DNA of 64,000 nt. It comes from Candidatus Dormiibacterota bacterium. Its GTDB lineage: Bacteria; Chloroflexota; Dormibacteria; Aeolococcales; Aeolococcaceae. The notes under the pieces were generated by a model. The model was not told the origin of the DNA. It saw only the letters and a program-made list of their open reading frames with translations, and did no database searches. The translations under genes and the position numbers were made by a program. Shown one piece after another: positions 25,858-35,790 of the stretch (positions are counted from its first letter, which is position 1; every line of letters begins with the position of its first letter). The stretch spans positions 13,687 to 77,686 of the forward strand of contig PLZA01000014.1 of assembly GCA_003153505.1 (NCBI GenBank), written 5' to 3'.

Positions 25858-28164
25858 GTGGACGCATACGTCGACCGCACCATCCAACTGCCCGGCGCCG
25901 CCCCGGGACCGGCCGCGCGGGTTCGGAATTACAGATTTGAGATCACCGCGGTCACCTGCGTCGCGCTGATCGCCACCACTGCGTGGGCGGTCCTGGCCGC
26001 GGGCTGGGTGCACGGAGGCGGCGGAGCGATCGTCGTCGCGGTCACCTCGGTCATCGAAGCGGCGCTCCTCGCTCAGGCTCGCGCACCGCGCATTGCCGCG
26101 GCCATCGCCGGGCCATTTCTCGGTCTGGCGGCGATCGTGCCGACAACCCTCGCCGCCATGCCGCCGGCCACCGGCCAGACGGCCGGAGCCATCGCCGGGC
26201 GTTACCTCAGCGCGCTCGTCACCGGTCTGGGATCGACGCAGGACTGGGACTTCACGGTCGGGCTGTGCGCCATCCTCTTCATCTGCGGGTACTGGCTCGG
26301 ATGGATGGCGCTGCGCGAGCATCGCGGCGTGCTCGCGGTGATCCCGATCTTCTCGGTTCTCGCCACAAATGTCGTCAACGCGGCGAATCCCGACCCGATC
26401 GCGCTCCCCGAGACGATCGCCGTGGTGCTCGCGATCGCGGTGGTCGCCGCCGCGTACCTCGGGTCGCTCGGCGATCGCTGGGCGGCGTCGCGTGTCACCG
26501 CACTCGAGGGTCTGGGCTGGCGCTTCGGCAGCAGCGCCGCCGGGGTGGCGGTGGCCCTGACCATCGTGGCGCTGCTGCTGCCGCCGGTGTCCACCACCGA
26601 CATCTCGGCAAAGCTCTTCCCGCACGGATTCAGCTTCGGCGCCAGCGGAAAAGGCGGTGGCGGCGGCGGCGGTGGTGTCAACACCATCGGCTTCAACCCG
26701 TCGGTCACCCTCGGTGGCCCGCTGGTCAGCCATCCACTCCCCGTCCTGAGCTACGTCGACAACACCACGGCTCCCGTGTATCTGCGCATTGCCAATGACA
26801 CGCTGTTCGATAGGGGAAGCTGGTTTCCGCAGGGAGGGAGCCCCGACGTCAGCATCGACCTGTGGAACCGGGTTGGTTACGCGAGCGGCCAGCTGCCCCG
26901 GGACACGACCCACGGGGGTATCGGCCAGGGCGAGCCGACCGTGACCGCAACGCTGACGCTGCAGGCCAATGCGACCGGGGTCACGCCGCTCGTTCCGTTC
27001 ACCGGCGATCCCGAGTCGGCGAGCGTGCCAGGCATCGCAACTGGAAGCGTCGCGACTCCCGGGTCGAGCAGCCTGCTCACGGTCGACGAAGTGCAGCTTG
27101 CCCACCAGATCGCCGCGGGAACGCAATTCCAGACGAGCGCCTACGTCTCGGCAGCCACCGCGGCGGAGCTGCGCACGGCCGGTACCAACTACCCGAGCTG
27201 GACGACTCAGTTCACGGAGATGCAGGACGACTCCAGCCAGGGGGTCGGGACGATCAGCAGCATCGCGCGGCAGTGGACTGCGGGACTGACGAATCCCTAC
27301 GACGAGGCGGCCGCCATCGAGCAGCACCTGCGCGACCCGCAACTCTTCCAGTACACGCTCAACCCGCCGGCCGACCCCGATCCCAACACCTGGCCGGTCG
27401 TGTACTTCCTCACCACGAGCCACAAAGGCTACTGCCAGTACTTCGCCTCGGCGATGGGATCGATGCTTCGAGCCCTCAACATTCCCACCCGCCTGGTGAG
27501 CGGATACGGCCCGGGAACGACGCGGAGCCAGACGGGGCGCTCCGGCGACCGAACCCAGGATGTGACGACGAGCGATGCCCACAGCTGGGTCGAGGCGTAC
27601 TTCCCCAGCTACGGATGGATCCCCTTCGAACCGACGCCCCCCTCCACCCAGGGCAACTACCAACCGTTCACACGGGGACAGCCCGGCAGCAGCGGTCCGC
27701 TCCCCACGCCGGGCCCAACCGCCAAGCCCGTGCCGACGGTCAAGCCGGGCAACAGCGGCGGGAACAACCAGCAGGTCGGACTCACACCCAAGGCCCATGC
27801 GTCGGTTCCGGCGGCTGTCGTCATCTCGCTCGCCGTGCTCGCCTGCGTCGTCCTCGTGATCGTCGCGGCGCTGCTCTGGTTGCTGCTGCCGCGCTCGCTC
27901 TCCGGCACATGGAAACGGGTGGAGACGCTCGGTGTGCTCTCGGGGGTGGACCGTCGAAAATCCGAGACCCACCGGGCGTTCGCGGCGCGGCTCGCTCGAG
28001 CTCGACCGCGTGCCGAGTCGGCGCTCGGCGAGCTTGCGAGCCTGACCGCGAGGGCCGAGTTCAGCGCATCCGGCGCTTCTGCGCCAGAGCGGGCGCGGGC
28101 GCTTCGCACGTGGCGGCGTGCGCTCTTCGAGGCTACCCTCCGGCCGAAACGATCTCCAGGCTGA
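25858..28164 (+). CDS. Transglutaminase-like membrane protein (TgpA/DUF3488 type)
   Basis: 768 residues from GTG 25858, just after the DUF58 stop. About five or six N-terminal helices, a Gly-rich turn, then an extracytoplasmic region with the transglutaminase core: the nucleophile in GYCQYFASAM (~residue 526) and His in SDAHSWVEAYF (~578). The third triad position appears as Glu in GWIPFEPTPP where relatives usually have Asp. One more helix (~655-675) and a cytosolic DUF4129-like tail (RKSETHRAFAARLARARP) follow. It probably remodels surface or periplasmic proteins together with MoxR/DUF58. The 3' end overlaps the convergent MBL gene by 32 bases. Confidence 0.9.
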   Translation: MDAYVDRTIQLPGAAPGPAARVRNYRFEITAVTCVALIATTAWAVLAAGWVHGGGGAIVVAVTSVIEAALLAQARAPRIAAAIAGPFLGLAAIVPTTLAAMPPATGQTAGAIAGRYLSALVTGLGSTQDWDFTVGLCAILFICGYWLGWMALREHRGVLAVIPIFSVLATNVVNAANPDPIALPETIAVVLAIAVVAAAYLGSLGDRWAASRVTALEGLGWRFGSSAAGVAVALTIVALLLPPVSTTDISAKLFPHGFSFGASGKGGGGGGGGVNTIGFNPSVTLGGPLVSHPLPVLSYVDNTTAPVYLRIANDTLFDRGSWFPQGGSPDVSIDLWNRVGYASGQLPRDTTHGGIGQGEPTVTATLTLQANATGVTPLVPFTGDPESASVPGIATGSVATPGSSSLLTVDEVQLAHQIAAGTQFQTSAYVSAATAAELRTAGTNYPSWTTQFTEMQDDSSQGVGTISSIARQWTAGLTNPYDEAAAIEQHLRDPQLFQYTLNPPADPDPNTWPVVYFLTTSHKGYCQYFASAMGSMLRALNIPTRLVSGYGPGTTRSQTGRSGDRTQDVTTSDAHSWVEAYFPSYGWIPFEPTPPSTQGNYQPFTRGQPGSSGPLPTPGPTAKPVPTVKPGNSGGNNQQVGLTPKAHASVPAAVVISLAVLACVVLVIVAALLWLLLPRSLSGTWKRVETLGVLSGVDRRKSETHRAFAARLARARPRAESALGELASLTARAEFSASGASAPERARALRTWRRALFEATLRPKRSPG

Positions 28165-28870
28165 GCATGTCGTGCGCGATCAGCGCGCCCGGAAGCGTGC
28201 GCCGCTCGCTGAGGTGGCTGAGCAGAAACCGCGTGCTCGGATGCTCGGCCATGAGGGTCTCGACATCGCCCCGCCACAGGTGGCCGCCCGGTTCCGGACC
28301 ATCCCAGCCGGTGCACTCGCAGACGTAGAGATCGCACCCCGCGATCGAGCGGCGCAGGCCACCGCACAGCTCACTGTCTCCGGAGAAACCGACCGAAGCG
28401 CCGTCCGCGTCGGTCACGCGATATGCGAGCGACGGACCGGTGCTGTGCACCACCGCATGGCTCTGCACGCGATAGCCGGCAATGTCGATATCACGGCCAT
28501 CCTGGAGCACCACATACTCGGGCGCCACATTCGCATCGACGTCATGCCGGATGTGCGACCCGTAGCCCACGCTGAGCAGACGGCTGACGTACTCCCGCGT
28601 TCCGACCGGACCGGCGATCACCAGCGTGCCCGGGGCCACGGGTTGCGCGAATGCACGGGCCCCGAGAACAGTTGGGAGCGTGAAGCAATGGTCGGCGTGG
28701 AAGTGCGTCAGCAGGACCAGCCGGATGGCATCGACCGAGGTGGCTGCGCGGCGCACCAACGCGGGGACCGGCGCGCCGCAGTCGACCAGGACGCGGCCGT
28801 CGACGAGGTAGCCGGCGTTGCACCCGCAGGTGCTGAACGCGCTGCCGCTGCCGAGGACGGTGAGCCGCAT
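28133..28870 (-). CDS. MBL-fold hydrolase, RNase Z/phosphodiesterase-like
   Basis: 245 residues. TVLGSGSAFST at the start, HFHADH at ~57-62, SHAVVHSTGPSLAYRV, then FSGDSELC and the C-terminal LLSHLSER give the metal ligands of the beta-lactamase/RNase Z-like family. It could process tRNA 3' ends or cleave a small phosphodiester. The helical exosite of true RNase Z is not evident, so a small-molecule hydrolase is as likely. The start is fixed by TAACCT six bases upstream. Confidence 0.85.
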   Translation of the reverse strand: MRLTVLGSGSAFSTCGCNAGYLVDGRVLVDCGAPVPALVRRAATSVDAIRLVLLTHFHADHCFTLPTVLGARAFAQPVAPGTLVIAGPVGTREYVSRLLSVGYGSHIRHDVDANVAPEYVVLQDGRDIDIAGYRVQSHAVVHSTGPSLAYRVTDADGASVGFSGDSELCGGLRRSIAGCDLYVCECTGWDGPEPGGHLWRGDVETLMAEHPSTRFLLSHLSERRTLPGALIAHDMLSLEIVSAGG

Positions 28871-28876
28871 GGCACA

Positions 28877-28882
28877 AGGTTA
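28877..28882 (-). promoter_or_regulatory. -10 box TAACCT of a leaderless promoter
   Basis: On the minus strand TAACCT is separated by exactly six bases from the ATG at 28870. Confidence 0.5.
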
Positions 28883-28912
28883 GCCGTCGCCGTGCGGTGG
28901 TATTAAGCGAGC

Positions 28913-31549
28913 GTGCGATTGGATCGGTTCACCGAGCGTTCCCAGGAAGCGTTGACGGCCGCCCAGCAGGCGGCCCAGCAACTGCAGCATCCGGCGGTCG
29001 AGCCGGAGCATCTCCTGCTTGCCCTCCTCGAGCAGGAGGACGGGCTCGTGCCCGCGCTCCTGCGCCGCCTTGAGGTTGCGCCCGAGCCGCTCGCAGCGCG
29101 ACTGCACGCGAGCCTCGAGAACCGCCCGAAGCAGGTCGGGGTCAGCGATCCGAGCGTCGGCAACGCGCTGCGAACGGTGTTGATGACGGCGTTCGACGAG
29201 ATGAGCCGGCTCAAGGATGAGTACGTGTCGACCGAGCACCTGCTCCTCGCGCTCTGCGCGAAGCCGGAAGGCGAGGCCGGGCGGCTGCTGCAGCAGGCAG
29301 GCGTCACGCCCGATCGCGTGTACGCGACTCTCGAGGCCGTGCGTGGCTCGCAACGCGTCACCGACGCAAACCCCGAAGCCAAGTACCAGGCCCTCGAGAA
29401 GTACGGACGTGACCTGACCGAAGCCGCGCGACGCGGCAAGCTCGATCCGGTGATCGGACGGGATGACGAGATTCGCCGGGTCATCCAGGTGCTCTCGCGC
29501 AGGACCAAGAACAACCCGGTGCTCATCGGCGAGCCGGGCGTCGGGAAGACCGCAATCGCTGAAGGGCTTGCCCAGCGGATCGCATCCGGCGACGTGCCCG
29601 AGGGCCTGAAGGACAAGCGCGTGATCGCACTCGACCTCGGCGCGATGGTCGCGGGCAGCAAGTATCGCGGCGAGTTCGAGGACCGGCTCAAGGCCGTGCT
29701 CCGCGAGGTCACGTCGTCGGACGGCGCGGTCATCCTCTTCATCGACGAGTTGCACACGCTGGTGGGCGCCGGCGCCGCCGAGGGCGCCATGGACGCCGGC
29801 AACATGCTCAAGCCGGCACTTGCGCGTGGCGAGCTGCGCTGCATCGGCGCGACCACCCTCGATGAGTACCGCAAACACATCGAGAAAGACGCAGCACTGG
29901 AGCGGCGCTTTCAGCCAATCGTCGTGGACCAGCCGTCGGTCGAGGACACGATCAGCATCCTCCGGGGTCTCAAGGAGAAGTACGAGGTGCACCACGGCGT
30001 GCGCATCACGGACGCCGCGATCGTCGCCGCGGCGGTGCTGAGCAATCGCTATATCACCGAGCGCTTCCTGCCTGACAAGGCGATCGACCTCATCGACGAA
30101 GCCGCTTCCAAGCTGCGCATCGAGATCGACTCCCTGCCGACCGAACTCGACGTCGTGGAACGCGAGGTGCGCCAGCTCGAAATCGAACGTGAAGCGCTGC
30201 GCAAGGAATCCGATCGGGCCTCGAAGGATCGCCTCGAGCGCCTCGAGCGCGAGCTCGCCGACCTGCAGGAGCGCGGTCGCGGCCTGCGCACGCGCTGGGA
30301 GCAGGAGAAAGGCGCACTTGCGGCCATCCGCCAGATCAAGGAGCGGATGGAGCAGGTCCGCCACGACGCCGACCGCGCGGAGCAGATGAGTGACTTCGGC
30401 CGTGCTGCCGAGTTGCGCTACGGGCAGCTGAACGAGTTGCAGCGCGCCCTCGAGCAGGAGCAGGCGCGGCTCGTCGAGATGCAGGGTGACCACCCGCTGC
30501 TCAAGGAAGAGGTCGGCGAGGAGGACGTGGCCACAGTCGTCTCGCGGTGGTCCGGTGTGCCGCTCAACAAGATGCTCGAAGGCGAGATGCAGAAATTGCT
30601 CCGGATCGAGCAGGACCTGCACAGCAGGGTTGTCGGCCAGGACGACGCGATCAGCGCCGTCGCCAACGCGGTCCGCCGTGGACGCGCCGGCCTCGCAGAT
30701 CCCAACCGCCCCATCGGCTCGTTCATCTTCCTCGGCCCCACCGGCGTCGGCAAGACGGAACTGGCGCGGGCACTCGCCGAACTGCTCTTCGACGACGAGC
30801 GCTCGATGATCCGCCTCGACATGAGCGAATACATGGAAAAGCACACGGTGTCGCGACTCGTGGGCGCTCCTCCCGGATACGTCGGCTACGAGGAGGGCGG
30901 GCAGCTCACCGAAGCCGTGCGGCGCAGGCCGTACAGCGTGCTCCTCCTCGACGAGATCGAGAAGGCGCACCCGGACGTTTTCAACGTGCTCCTGCAACTC
31001 CTCGAGGACGGGCGCCTCACCGACGGCCAGGGCCGAACGGTCGACTTCCGCAACTGCGTCGTGATCATGACGAGCAACATCGGCTCGCAGCTCATCGCCG
31101 AAGTGCCGCCTGAGGTCGACGCGGCCGTCTGGGAGCGCGTCCGAGACGGCGTTCTCGCCGAGCTCCGCGGGAACTTCCGTCCCGAGTTCCTCAACCGGGT
31201 GGATGATGTGATCCTCTTCTCGAGGCTCGACCGCACCCAGCTGCGCCAGATCGTCGACATCCAGCTCCGTGGCGTGCGCGACAGGCTCGCCGCTCGCAAG
31301 CTCACGCTCCACACCAGCGAGAGGGCGATCGACGCCCTGGCGGCCGAGGGCTACGACCCGACGTACGGTGCGCGCCCGCTCAAGCGGGTGATCCAGCGCA
31401 GGCTGCAGGACCCGATCGCCATGGCGATCCTTGAAGGCAGGTTCAACGAAGGCGACACCGTCGAAGTTGACGCCAAGGATGGCCAGATCACGATCGGCCG
31501 GGTCGAGCCGAGTACCGCGGCCGTGATCGCCGAGACTGCCGGCGTCTGA
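28913..31549 (+). CDS. clpB: ATP-dependent disaggregase ClpB
   Basis: 878 residues from GTG. The N domain (1-145) is followed by AAA1 with GEPGVGKT at 206-213, a coiled-coil middle domain (~410-525, rich in E/R/L heptads), and AAA2 with GPTGVGKT at ~607 and the C-terminal [14 protein letters not shown]. Both Walker B motifs are present ([18 protein letters not shown]). It rescues aggregated proteins with DnaK. No HAIR or CIRCE repeat is seen upstream. TATTAA lies six bases before GTG and is the likely -10, though its last base differs from TANNNT. Confidence 0.97.
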   Translation: MRLDRFTERSQEALTAAQQAAQQLQHPAVEPEHLLLALLEQEDGLVPALLRRLEVAPEPLAARLHASLENRPKQVGVSDPSVGNALRTVLMTAFDEMSRLKDEYVSTEHLLLALCAKPEGEAGRLLQQAGVTPDRVYATLEAVRGSQRVTDANPEAKYQALEKYGRDLTEAARRGKLDPVIGRDDEIRRVIQVLSRRTKNNPVLIGEPGVGKTAIAEGLAQRIASGDVPEGLKDKRVIALDLGAMVAGSKYRGEFEDRLKAVLREVTSSDGAVILFIDELHTLVGAGAAEGAMDAGNMLKPALARGELRCIGATTLDEYRKHIEKDAALERRFQPIVVDQPSVEDTISILRGLKEKYEVHHGVRITDAAIVAAAVLSNRYITERFLPDKAIDLIDEAASKLRIEIDSLPTELDVVEREVRQLEIEREALRKESDRASKDRLERLERELADLQERGRGLRTRWEQEKGALAAIRQIKERMEQVRHDADRAEQMSDFGRAAELRYGQLNELQRALEQEQARLVEMQGDHPLLKEEVGEEDVATVVSRWSGVPLNKMLEGEMQKLLRIEQDLHSRVVGQDDAISAVANAVRRGRAGLADPNRPIGSFIFLGPTGVGKTELARALAELLFDDERSMIRLDMSEYMEKHTVSRLVGAPPGYVGYEEGGQLTEAVRRRPYSVLLLDEIEKAHPDVFNVLLQLLEDGRLTDGQGRTVDFRNCVVIMTSNIGSQLIAEVPPEVDAAVWERVRDGVLAELRGNFRPEFLNRVDDVILFSRLDRTQLRQIVDIQLRGVRDRLAARKLTLHTSERAIDALAAEGYDPTYGARPLKRVIQRRLQDPIAMAILEGRFNEGDTVEVDAKDGQITIGRVEPSTAAVIAETAGV

Positions 31550-31555
31550 TCGCCG

Positions 31556-32419
31556 TCAGGCACGCGCCGGCGCAGCCCTCGCGGCGAGCACCGACCCGCA
31601 CAGGATCAGCACGAACCCGACCGCGATCCCGCCGGTCAGTCGCTCATGGAGCAAGAGCACGCCGAGCGTCACCGCGACGGCGGGATTGACATACGTGATG
31701 ACGGTGGCGCGCACAGGACCGATCTCGCTGATGAGTGCGAAGAAGATGAGGAATGCGAGCGCCGTGCAGACGACTCCGAGCGCCACAACCGCGGCGATCA
31801 CCTGCCCCGAGGGCCATGCGTGGGGCAGCTGGAGGATGGCTGCCGGCGCGTAGGCGAGCGCCGCCAGCAAGAGTGAGCTCGCGATCACGCCGAGTGCGGG
31901 AAGGTCGCTCAACTTCCTGTTGATGATGTAGGGACCGGTCGCGTAGCAGATTGCGACCACGAGGACCTCGGCGATCGCACCGAAGGTGGACGCTGAGACG
32001 TCGAAGCCGACCAGCACGCCGACTCCCACGAGACCGACGACGAGGCCGAGGATGCGGCGCCACCCGTGGTGCTCGCCACTGTGAGTCAGCAGTCCGATGA
32101 CCACACCGATGAGAGGGACCGTCGAAACGAGCAACCCCGAGAGTGAGCTGGAGATGCGCAACTCGGCGTCGGAGAGGAGGATCCACGGGACCCCCATCTC
32201 GATGATGGTGTACGCAAGGATCCATCCCCAGCGTCCGAGGAGGGGGCGGACGTCGACGCGAGTGAGCGCGATCGGGACGAGCAGCACGGCCCCGAGCGCG
32301 AGCCGGACGAACACCAGGTCGACCGGGCCGAGGCCTTCGAGCGAGACTTTGATGAGCAGGTAAGGGATACCCCAGATCACGCACATCGCCACGAAGAGCG
32401 CCAGGCCGCGTCTGCTCAC
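31556..32419 (-). CDS. DMT-superfamily (EamA) transporter
   Basis: 287 residues from a GTG. Ten hydrophobic spans arranged as two EamA repeats (first starting LFVAMCVIWGIPYLLIKVSL, second VLVVAICYATGPYIINR). It is probably an exporter of small metabolites or amino acids. Substrate not readable. The end is 6 bases from clpB's end (convergent) and the start is 30 bases from the divergent queuosine-precursor transporter start. Confidence 0.88.
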   Translation of the reverse strand: MSRRGLALFVAMCVIWGIPYLLIKVSLEGLGPVDLVFVRLALGAVLLVPIALTRVDVRPLLGRWGWILAYTIIEMGVPWILLSDAELRISSSLSGLLVSTVPLIGVVIGLLTHSGEHHGWRRILGLVVGLVGVGVLVGFDVSASTFGAIAEVLVVAICYATGPYIINRKLSDLPALGVIASSLLLAALAYAPAAILQLPHAWPSGQVIAAVVALGVVCTALAFLIFFALISEIGPVRATVITYVNPAVAVTLGVLLLHERLTGGIAVGFVLILCGSVLAARAAPARA

Positions 32420-32449
32420 GGCGTGATCTTCTACGCTGTGCAGCCCCCC

Positions 32450-33172
32450 ATGACTCACCTGGCCCCGACCCGCACGCCGAGCCCGCTGCTGCTCACGATC
32501 TCCTCGCTCTTCGTCGCGACCCTGGTGGCGTCGAACATCCTCGCCGTCAAGATCGCCGCGGTCGGGCCGTTCTCGGTACCCGCCGCGATCGTGATCTTCC
32601 CGCTCGCGTATCTCTTCGGCGACGTCCTCACCGAGGTCTGGGGATACCGCGTCGCGCGCGCCGTGATCTGGACCGGGTTCCTCGCCAACATCGTGGTCGT
32701 CCTGTTCATCGCGGCCGCGATCGCGATTCCGGCCGATCCGCATTTCACCGACCAGGCCGCGTATGCGCGCGTGCTCGGCGAGAGTCCGCGTCTCGTGCTC
32801 GCGTCGTTGACCGCGTACCTGCTCGGAGAGTTCCTCAACGCATTCGTGCTGGCTCGGCTGAAGGTCGCGACCAACGGCCGCTTCCTCTGGGTGCGCACCA
32901 TCGGGTCCACGCTGGTTGGCCAGGGGGTCGACAGCGCAGTGTTCATCACGCTCGCCTTTGCCGGCATCCAACCGTGGTCGGTATTGCTCGTGATCATCCG
33001 CGACGTGTGGATCGTGAAGGTGTTCTACGAGGTCATCGCCACGCCGATCACGTATGCACTGGTCATCGGGCTCAAGCGCATCGAGGGAGTCGACGCGTAC
33101 GACCGCGACACGAAGTTCGCGCCGATTCCGCTCGCCTCGCTACGCGCGCGGCTGCGAGGCGCCGAGCAATGA
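32450..33172 (+). CDS. Queuosine precursor transporter (YhhQ/VUT family)
   Basis: 240 residues from the ATG chosen because TACGCT (32432-32437) is a plausible -10 just upstream. A farther ATG at 32423 would lie only 3 bases from the divergent gene. Six membrane spans with family motifs ASNILAVKI, FPLAYLFGDVLTEVWGYR and the DVWIVKVFYEVIATP region. YhhQ proteins import preQ0/preQ1. The QueF gene overlaps its stop (ATGA), so uptake of preQ0 and its reduction are linked. Confidence 0.9.
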   Translation: MTHLAPTRTPSPLLLTISSLFVATLVASNILAVKIAAVGPFSVPAAIVIFPLAYLFGDVLTEVWGYRVARAVIWTGFLANIVVVLFIAAAIAIPADPHFTDQAAYARVLGESPRLVLASLTAYLLGEFLNAFVLARLKVATNGRFLWVRTIGSTLVGQGVDSAVFITLAFAGIQPWSVLLVIIRDVWIVKVFYEVIATPITYALVIGLKRIEGVDAYDRDTKFAPIPLASLRARLRGAEQ

Positions 33173-33606
33173 GCGAGGAGCTATACGGGACTCGCGCGAT
33201 CCGCGAAGCCACGCTCATTGCCTTCGACAACCGAACCCCGGAGCGCGATTACACGATCCAATTCACGATCCCGGAATTCACGTGCCTCTGCCCGATATCG
33301 GGGTTTCCGGACTTCGCGACGCTGCACATCCGCTACGTGCCGGGTCCACGATGCGTGGAGTTGAAATCGTTGAAGCTGTACATCAACGGGTACCGCGATC
33401 GGAACGTCTACCACGAAGACGTCGTCAACGTCGTCCTCGGCGACCTGCTCGCACTCCTCGAGCCCCGCTACTGCGAAGTGGTCGGAGACTTCAACGTGCG
33501 CGGCAACATCAAGACCGTCGTCCGGGCCCACCATCGCCAGGAGGACTGGTGCGGAGCAGTCGACCCCTGGTGGCCTCCGCCAGGACCAACACCACCGGCC
33601 CCCTAG
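33169..33606 (+). CDS. queF: NADPH-dependent 7-cyano-7-deazaguanine reductase
   Basis: 145 residues, a type I (short, tunnelling-fold) QueF. The catalytic Cys41 in CLCPISGFPDF and acid Asp48 are in place, as are ELKSLKLY and the GDFNVRGN segment. It reduces preQ0 to preQ1 in queuosine synthesis. A Pro-rich extra C-terminus (WWPPPGPTPPAP) exceeds the normal end. It is translated from an ATG overlapping the transporter stop. No other queuosine gene (queC/D/E, tgt) is in the window. Confidence 0.95.
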   Translation: MSEELYGTRAIREATLIAFDNRTPERDYTIQFTIPEFTCLCPISGFPDFATLHIRYVPGPRCVELKSLKLYINGYRDRNVYHEDVVNVVLGDLLALLEPRYCEVVGDFNVRGNIKTVVRAHHRQEDWCGAVDPWWPPPGPTPPAP

Positions 33607-33776
33607 CGGCAGCGGCGCCACCCGAGACCCAGCTCCAGCCGTCGCGCCATCGGCTCGCGCCATATGTCGCCTGCAGTACCCCGTTTCCACCGGATCCGGG
33701 GCATACTGCACGCCAGGTCACGGCACCGCGCCGATTCAAGCATCCGTTCTTCTCCACATCCCAGCACCTGATTTCG

Positions 33777-34514
33777 ATGGCCACACACACGCTTCCCGAC
33801 GGCTGGTCGCTTCTCGCCGCGCGCCCGCGCGAGGAGTTGCATCAGGCACTCCTCACGAGCGCATGTGCGCGCACGTTCGAGGACATCCCGATCGACTGGT
33901 GGGATGAGGACGCGGACGTCTGGCGTCCGACATCGATCGTTCGTCTCATGGGTGGGGTCTGGGACGTGGGCCGCGATGTCGAGGTGCTCGTCCCGGACGG
34001 AGGGGCGATCTCGCTGGCCCACGTGAGCATCGCCCGGGTGCGGCTCTCCAAGCTGCTCACCGCCGGGGTCTCTCGATACTGGGTGGCTCGGTATCAGAAG
34101 CTGCTCGTTCTGCGGCTGATCGAGCAGGCCGCAGTGCTCGGCTGCGAGCCGGACCCACTCCGACGTCTCGCGGGACGGATCCGCCATCAGGAGGCACTCA
34201 GCCATGACGTCTGGGCGACCGCCTATCTCATGGGAGCTCGGGATGGAGTCGAGTACGCCCCCGAGGGTCCGCCGGCGACCGATGACAACGGGTGGGAACC
34301 CGCCGACGCGGGCGACCCGGCGGCGATCATCCACGCCGCGGTCCGCGTGCTTGCCGCCGATCTCCTGCGCCTCGACGGGGCACTCGAGGAAGCAGGTGCC
34401 ACCGCAGATGAGCGTGCGGCGCACCCGCTGCTGGTCGCGATCACATCGCTGCTGCTGCGGTCTCCGGCCACGCCGATGATCAGCCCAGCGGGATCCGACT
34501 CTCGCCTGGCCTGA
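33777..34514 (+). CDS. Hypothetical protein
   Basis: 245 residues, soluble, mostly helical. A Trp-rich segment FEDIPIDWWDEDADVWRPTS near residue 35 and a helical middle (VSRYWVARYQKLLVLRLIEQ) stand out. No family recognised. The last 35 bases overlap the convergent kinase-like gene. The 170 bases upstream contain only degraded-looking sequence and no clear promoter. Confidence 0.55.
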   Translation: MATHTLPDGWSLLAARPREELHQALLTSACARTFEDIPIDWWDEDADVWRPTSIVRLMGGVWDVGRDVEVLVPDGGAISLAHVSIARVRLSKLLTAGVSRYWVARYQKLLVLRLIEQAAVLGCEPDPLRRLAGRIRHQEALSHDVWATAYLMGARDGVEYAPEGPPATDDNGWEPADAGDPAAIIHAAVRVLAADLLRLDGALEEAGATADERAAHPLLVAITSLLLRSPATPMISPAGSDSRLA

Positions 34515-35790
34515 GCAGTACTCGCACTGCCGCATCGTCGCGGCACTCCTCGCGAATTCGGAGCCAGAGCCGGTCGCCGTCGATCTCGAAGCCATCCCCG
34601 GAGGGTGCGAGCACCGCCACCACCTGCGGGTCGATGGCGCCGACGCCGTCGAAGTCCGGAGCGGGCTGGGTGATACCGAAGGCCTCGCTCAGCTCGAGCA
34701 TGCGCCGCGTCCAGACCGCGATCGGGACGCGCGGCATCGGCGCCCCGAGCAGGGTTGCCAGCACCAGCGCCAGACCGCCGATGGTCGATCGCGCGGGCTC
34801 ATCGAGGTGATCAGAGAGGGCTCGCTCGTGGATGAGACCAGTGACCACGTCGCGAGCCCTGACGGTCGAGTCGTCCGGCGGTACCGCGACCCACAGGGCT
34901 CGGACTCCAGCCCGGGCACTGAAGCCCGATTCCGCGACGATCCCCCCGCGAGCGGTCATCGCCGCAGCTTGGATCGCCGCGAGTCTCGATCCCGGCGCCG
35001 GGGTGCTCCCCGGGGCCAGACCGGTCTCCTCATCCCAGCCCCGGGTCGCGCGAACCACGCGCCCGTCACCCAGCGCCGCAAGGGGGAGCGCGAGGCGGCG
35101 GATGCCGAGCTCGAGCGTCGCTGCGAGGGTTCCGTCACCACAGGAACGGGGCGGGTACACGGTGCCACCGATGGCGTCAGCCGCGATCCGCGCGAAGCCG
35201 AGGCCCCACCGCTCGCGGTCCGCACGTCGCCGCGCGGTCGCGATTCTGGGAGCCGCGCCCGCGTGGCGCCAGACGACGCGAAACGTCGTGCGGTCAACCT
35301 CGAGGCGGACAGCCTCGGCGGCGTCATGACGCTCGGCGTTGGCGGCGAACTGGACGAGGACCAGTGCCGCACCCTCGGGACCGAGTACCGGGCGAGCGGG
35401 TCCAGCCACCGATTCGACGGCGAGGGCGGTCCGCGCCGTGATGCCCGCACGCGCAAGGTCGATGACGTCGTCCGTCGTACCCCAGCCGCCCGGTTCGCGA
35501 CCGGCCACCAGTCGCAGTGAGCCTCCGAGCATGCGCACGCGCTGCGCTTGGGCGCCGCTCAGGGCGAGCGCCGCATGCTCGATGGCGTCGAGCAGCCGGC
35601 TCAGCACCGCATCGCACTGCGCCGATGCGGGCTGGGTTCTCACCACCAGGCGGACGCTGCGCACCGGGTAGGAGACGGCTCCCGGCCCCATGCCGTCCCA
35701 CTCCGGGGTGCGCGCGATGACCGCTCCCGAAGCGTCGACCAGCGCCGCCGGCAGGGGCAGCTCCGCGATCTCGGCGAGGCTGAGATTCAC
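34480..35790 (-). CDS. Atypical soluble sensor kinase-like ATPase
   Basis: 436 residues from a GTG overlapping the response-regulator stop (GTGA). The N-terminus (LPLPAALVDASGAVIARTPE) looks like a PAS fragment. Residues ~130-270 resemble a GHKL/HATPase domain: N-box-like VQFAANAERHD and G-box-like WGLGFARIAADAIGGTVYPP. No clear dimerisation His (H-box) and no membrane span are present. A long C-terminal part of unknown type follows. It is third in an operon with a regulator and an unknown protein and may act as a non-canonical or degenerate kinase. Confidence 0.6.
   Translation of the reverse strand: MNLSLAEIAELPLPAALVDASGAVIARTPEWDGMGPGAVSYPVRSVRLVVRTQPASAQCDAVLSRLLDAIEHAALALSGAQAQRVRMLGGSLRLVAGREPGGWGTTDDVIDLARAGITARTALAVESVAGPARPVLGPEGAALVLVQFAANAERHDAAEAVRLEVDRTTFRVVWRHAGAAPRIATARRRADRERWGLGFARIAADAIGGTVYPPRSCGDGTLAATLELGIRRLALPLAALGDGRVVRATRGWDEETGLAPGSTPAPGSRLAAIQAAAMTARGGIVAESGFSARAGVRALWVAVPPDDSTVRARDVVTGLIHERALSDHLDEPARSTIGGLALVLATLLGAPMPRVPIAVWTRRMLELSEAFGITQPAPDFDGVGAIDPQVVAVLAPSGDGFEIDGDRLWLRIREECRDDAAVRVLLRPGESRIPLG

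Noticed and set aside
25639-27972. 777-codon frame antisense to the DUF58/transglutaminase genes
   Set aside because: Arg/Gly/Glu/Asp-biased shadow with no domain, opposite a complete three-gene operon.
28871-28912. Heat-shock operator (CIRCE or HAIR) before clpB
   Set aside because: Neither TTAGCACTC-N9-GAGTGCTAA nor CTTGAGT-N7-ACTCAAG occurs in the short intergenic space.
28880-31312. 810-codon open frame antisense to clpB
   Set aside because: Produced by the GC-rich third positions of clpB. It has no recognisable domain, and clpB is unmistakable on the other strand.
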